33,985 nucleotides of DNA from Chitinophagaceae bacterium (GTDB taxonomy: Bacteria; Bacteroidota; Bacteroidia; Chitinophagales; Chitinophagaceae). Of this stretch, positions 33,107 to 33,985 are shown in pieces. Every line of letters begins with the position of its first letter. Position 1 is the stretch's first letter. The stretch covers positions 1-33,985 of the forward strand of contig JAACZQ010000062.1 in NCBI GenBank assembly GCA_009996675.1. Direction: 5' to 3'. The notes below the pieces were generated by a model, which did not search any database, was not told the DNA's origin, and saw only the letters and a program-made list of their open reading frames with translations. The translations under genes were made by a program, and so were the position numbers.

Positions 33107-33551
33107 TATGTTCATAATAATTGCGATGCCATACGGTTTCTATATCGGTGTTTTGCCGGAACCATTTGGTAACCCCGATTTTAAACCCCCGGACAATGGA
33201 TCCAATGGTGCGCGATGTTCCACAGATCGGTTGGGATTCCCCCCGCAGTAGAGGCGAATAATTATTCGCCCCTACTGCGGGGTCGGTTTGCAATTCAATG
33301 ATACCATGTACATGGTTGGGCATGATCACGTATTCGTGTAAAATTGCCAATGGAAAATGTGCCGGTATTTCCATCCAACAGGCATCTGCAATAATTCCCG
33401 CCTCATTCAATATCATCACACCGTTTTCAACCCTGCCGAATAGAGATCTTCGATCTGCACAACAAATTGTAATAAAATACAAACCCGCCCGGGTATAATC
33501 ATACCCCTTTAAACGGATCGACCTGCGATGGTGTCTCTTTTTCTTTTGCAT
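33024..33551 (-). mobile_element. REP-associated tyrosine transposase (RAYT, IS200-like)
   Basis: A 175-residue Y1 transposase of the RAYT group. The HUH metal-binding motif is MPNHVHGII (His80, His82). A catalytic tyrosine candidate is in WHRNYYEHIIRNE (Tyr145/146), with NYILNNPAKW at the C-terminus. RAYTs nick single-stranded DNA at REP palindromes and are usually single-copy domesticated genes. Here it lies antiparallel to and overlapping the end of comEC. Residues ~90-104 are encoded by a 42-bp REP-like palindrome inserted in frame between the HUH and tyrosine motifs. Confidence 0.9.
33241..33282. repeat. 42-bp REP-like palindrome inside the transposase gene
   Basis: An almost perfect inverted repeat (20 of 21 pairs, one A/C mismatch at 33252/33271) centred between 33261 and 33262. 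It has CCCCGCAGTA at the left end, a GGCGAATAAT core and TACTGCGGGG at the right. The GGGCGAATAATTATTCGCCC core is of a type known from bacterial REP elements. It is translated in frame as part of the transposase. Confidence 0.9.
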
Positions 33552-33837
33552 AGCTTTTTATTGGGCAGCAAGTACAAAACCGGTCAACCGGAAATTGTAA
33601 TCACCACCGGGTAAATAATAAGCCCTGCTGTTACCGGGAAGGTATATACGTCGTGGGAAGTTATCAGACCATGGTTTCCTGCATGGAAAAGACCCACTCA
33701 TAATACTAAAGTCTTTCCAGCAAAACAAGCAAATACCAGTCTGTTTTCTACCTACAGCATGAAACTTTACTCTGGGTGAAGTGTACTTCAATTTACCTGA
33801 AATGATCACCCGAAAACAGCTGGTGGGTCAAAATGGA
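33552..33837. other. Non-coding stretch downstream of the transposase
   Basis: Only a short minus-strand frame (33558-33809) is open, and it resembles no family; no plus-strand remnant of the comEC C-terminus is recognisable either. It is presumably intergenic or decayed sequence beside the insertion. Confidence 0.5.
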
Positions 33838-33907
33838 CTGTCTCGTCCTAAAAAAGCTTTACAGGGTATACGGATTAAACCTGTAAAGTTTTTTCAGTAC
33901 GAGACAG
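33838..33907. repeat. 28-bp inverted repeat with 14-bp spacer (possible IS ends)
   Basis: The left arm 33838-33865 begins CTGTCTCGT and ends CTTTACAGG; the right arm 33880-33907 is its inverse, with both 9-bp outer and 9-bp inner blocks identical and a partly diverged A-rich middle. The 28-bp arm length and conserved ends resemble terminal inverted repeats of an insertion sequence that has lost its interior, or a MITE. An intrinsic terminator is the alternative, but the arms are unusually long. Confidence 0.65.
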
Positions 33908-33935
33908 GGGCTGTAACGGGCAAAACAGGGCTTTA

Positions 33936-33985
33936 AGCCCGTTGTAAGCCCGTTGTGAGCCCGTATATAGCCCGATATAAGCCCG
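33936..33985. repeat. 11-bp tandem repeat array running off the window
   Basis: Four full units and one partial unit of AGCCCGnnnnn: AGCCCGTTGTA, AGCCCGTTGTG, AGCCCGTATAT, AGCCCGATATA, AGCCCG. The first six bases are invariant and the last five vary. The array continues past the window end. It is preceded by GTAACGGGC, which could pair with a unit. Confidence 0.85.

Noticed and set aside
33558..33809. 83-residue minus-strand open frame after the transposase
   Set aside because: No family resemblance; too short and isolated to support as a gene.
33936..33985. CRISPR array
   Set aside because: Units are 11 bp in tandem without spacers; no cas genes in the window.

Overview
The window looks like chromosomal DNA of a Bacteroidota bacterium, most likely family Chitinophagaceae. 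This is judged from gene content and protein style (CruF/CrtD-type carotenoid genes, a RapZ-fused sugar kinase, a CarB without its allosteric domain, DUF2752 and TM2 proteins, DUF4976 sulfatase) and from TAnnTTTG-like -7 promoter elements; no 16S gene is present. Most of it is dense housekeeping and accessory metabolism.

Layout. 1-827: end of a cobalamin nucleotide-loop operon (cobS 3' end, cobC). 928-2156: three small membrane proteins (MarC, DUF2752, TM2). 2157-3761 (-): CPA1 Na+/H+ antiporter. 3852-4075 (-): an intact tRNA-Arg(CCG) and a broken copy whose anticodon arm is replaced by an 18-bp palindrome. 4106-11360 (-): a compact carotenoid operon in transcription order ECF sigma, crtI, crtB, idi, crtD, cruF, crtZ, crtY. 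This set is enough to convert GGPP to a saproxanthin-type monocyclic xanthophyll; GGPP synthase is not in the window. Just upstream is a MerR/B12-binding regulator carrying the W-x9-EH and E-x-H-x-x-G signatures of CarH light sensors, so the cluster looks light-controlled through adenosylcobalamin. 12505-15001 (-): rfbB, rfbC, rfbA without rfbD. 15145-16278: membrane acyltransferase.

16378-20460 is the least ordinary region: a divergent cassette with umuD-umuC on the minus strand and two 2H-phosphoesterase-like genes plus a PA0069-type radical SAM gene on the plus strand. They share a 74-bp upstream interval (128 bp between start codons) that holds three TTTAGCTAAA-like boxes. The UmuD homologue has lost both catalytic dyad residues, and the first 2H protein has lost both of its HxT motifs.

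20482-26338 (+): amino-acid racemase-like protein, APC permease, then an operon of AmgK-like kinase fused to a RapZ C-terminal domain, MurU-like nucleotidyltransferase, Gfo/Idh/MocA oxidoreductase and hexapeptide acyltransferase (cell-wall sugar recycling and nucleotide-sugar modification). 26424-29933: DUF72 protein (-), secreted sulfatase, ECF sigma factor, small membrane protein. 30192-31388: a stand-alone C-terminal half of carbamoyl-phosphate synthase large subunit, followed by a strong terminator. 31463-33106: comEC cut short by a REP-associated tyrosine transposase (33024-33551, -) that carries a REP-like 42-bp palindrome inside its own coding sequence. 33552-33985: no convincing gene, but a 28-bp inverted repeat and an 11-bp tandem repeat running off the end.
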